Assembly: GCA_021823875.1 (NCBI GenBank) | Contig: JAKAMD010000187.1 | Coordinates: 1-6,934, forward strand | Origin: Pseudomonadota bacterium | GTDB taxonomy: Bacteria > Pseudomonadota > Alphaproteobacteria > Rhizobiales > Xanthobacteraceae | Reading direction: 5' to 3' | Length of the DNA stretch: 6,934 nt | Part shown: positions 6,550 through 6,934 of the stretch, piece after piece | How the letters are laid out: each line of letters starts with the position of its first letter | Numbering within the stretch: the stretch's first letter is position 1 | Made by a program: the position numbers and the translations under genes | The notes under the pieces: model-generated | What the model was told of the DNA's origin: nothing | Database searches by the model: none | The model's input: only the letters and a program-made list of their open reading frames with translations

Positions 6550-6654
6550 GACACCCTCAGCGCAAACAGGAATACGCGAGGGATAATGCTACCTCAGCTG
6601 CTGGTTGTGGCTAGGGGAACGGTTGTGAACCTTGTCCCGGGCGTGCAGCAAACT

Positions 6655-6798
6655 GTCATTCCGGCACGGCGCCATCAGCGCGTTTACGCGCGTCTTCGAC
6701 GCGCTATGGCGCCGGGCCCGGAATCCGGGGCCAAATCACAAAGCTTTCCGCATGATCTGGATTCCGGGTTCGCCCGCTTCGCGGGCGCCCCGGAATGG
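6655..6798. repeat. Two-hairpin palindromic repeat element (ATTCCGG type)
   Basis: The element has four copies of the core ATTCCGG in alternating orientation: 6658-6664, 6718-6724 (inverted), 6761-6767 and 6790-6796 (inverted). The first pair closes a long hairpin (6658-6724): CGGCGCCAT (6667-6675) with ATGGCGCCG (6706-6714), and AGCGCGT (6677-6683) with ACGCGCT (6699-6705), around a 15-base loop. The second pair closes hairpin 6761-6796, with CGCCCGC (6771-6777) and GCGGGCG (6781-6787) around a TTC loop. Inner arms CCCGGAATCC (6717-6726) and GGATTCCGGG (6759-6768) can pair instead. From memory, intergenic repeats of this type are common in Bradyrhizobium-like genomes. It sits between the glnS stop and the comEC start. 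The hairpin next to glnS could protect or end its transcript, though no T-run follows. Confidence 0.82.
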
Positions 6799-6801
6799 CA
6801 A

Positions 6802-6934
6802 TTAAGAGGCTTTCTCTTTCGCCCAGGTATCCCGCAGGCCGATGGTGCGGCTGAACACCGGCTTGGCCGGCGTCGAATCCTGGTCACGGCAGAAATAACC
6901 GTTGCGCTCGAACTGCACCGGGCTCTCCAGCGCG
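6802..6934 (-). CDS. glnS: Glutaminyl-tRNA synthetase, C-terminal end (rest outside window)
   Basis: GlnRS charges tRNA-Gln with glutamine in the cytoplasm. Only the last 43 residues are in the window, ending at a TAA (complement of 6802-6804). They read VQFERNGYFCRDQDS, then KPVFSRTIGLRDTW, then a short AKEKAS tail, matching the C-terminal anticodon-binding beta-barrel end of bacterial GlnRS (VQFER-GYF-D, KPVFNR, LRDTW-K). The protein stops right after this motif, so the C-terminal YqeY fusion known in some GlnRS proteins is absent. Many Alphaproteobacteria make Gln-tRNA through GatCAB instead, so presence of this gene is informative for lineage. It is codirectional with comEC, 252 bases upstream of it, with the palindromic element between. 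Confidence 0.93.
   Translation of the reverse strand, partial: ALESPVQFERNGYFCRDQDSTPAKPVFSRTIGLRDTWAKEKAS

Noticed and set aside
6550..6654. comEC promoter on the minus strand
   Set aside because: TAGCAT or CATTAT (within 6583-6591, complement) could be a -10, but no acceptable -35 is found at the right distance, so no promoter is called.
6684..6887. Small minus-strand frame across the repeat and glnS end
   Set aside because: It covers the palindromic repeat and overlaps glnS in another frame, with no family resemblance.

Overview
The window is GC-rich chromosomal DNA from an alphaproteobacterium, most likely a member of the Hyphomicrobiales (Rhizobiales) near the Bradyrhizobium/Rhodopseudomonas/Xanthobacteraceae group. 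Three things point there: the gene order trpD-trpC-moaC-moeA-lexA-comEC, a LexA of the alphaproteobacterial type with a GAAC-N7-GAAC (GTTC-N7-GTTC) operator, and two families of intergenic palindromic repeats typical of that group. The taxon is inferred from the sequence alone.

Layout. Positions 1-3462 hold a plus-strand run of biosynthetic genes: the 3' part of trpD, then trpC (tryptophan synthesis steps 2 and 4), then moaC and moeA (molybdenum cofactor synthesis). trpC and moaC are tightly packed, with 4 bases between stop and start. moaC and moeA are separated by 58 bases that carry a palindromic repeat, which begins inside the last codons of moaC. A 133-base spacer follows with the lexA promoter and two LexA operator-like sites, then lexA (3596-4303), the SOS repressor. 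lexA converges on comEC (4300-6549, minus strand), the inner-membrane DNA-uptake channel, and the two stop codons overlap. Upstream of comEC is a roughly 250-base spacer with a two-hairpin repeat, then the C-terminal end of glnS on the minus strand, cut by the window edge.

How the genes work together. trpD and trpC act in one pathway. moaC and moeA act at the first and last stages of molybdopterin cofactor synthesis and probably share transcripts with trpC. lexA is expected to repress itself through the operators upstream of it. comEC and glnS share the other strand and have no evident link to the rest.

This is mainly a conserved housekeeping region, and I found no convincing new multi-gene system. 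The best points for a second look are: three prolines in the first DNA-binding helix of LexA; a run of 17 A/T-ending codons inside trpC; a mobile-type palindrome that supplies the moaC stop codon; a ComEC C-terminal domain without the metallo-beta-lactamase metal motif; and the presence of glnS next to comEC.
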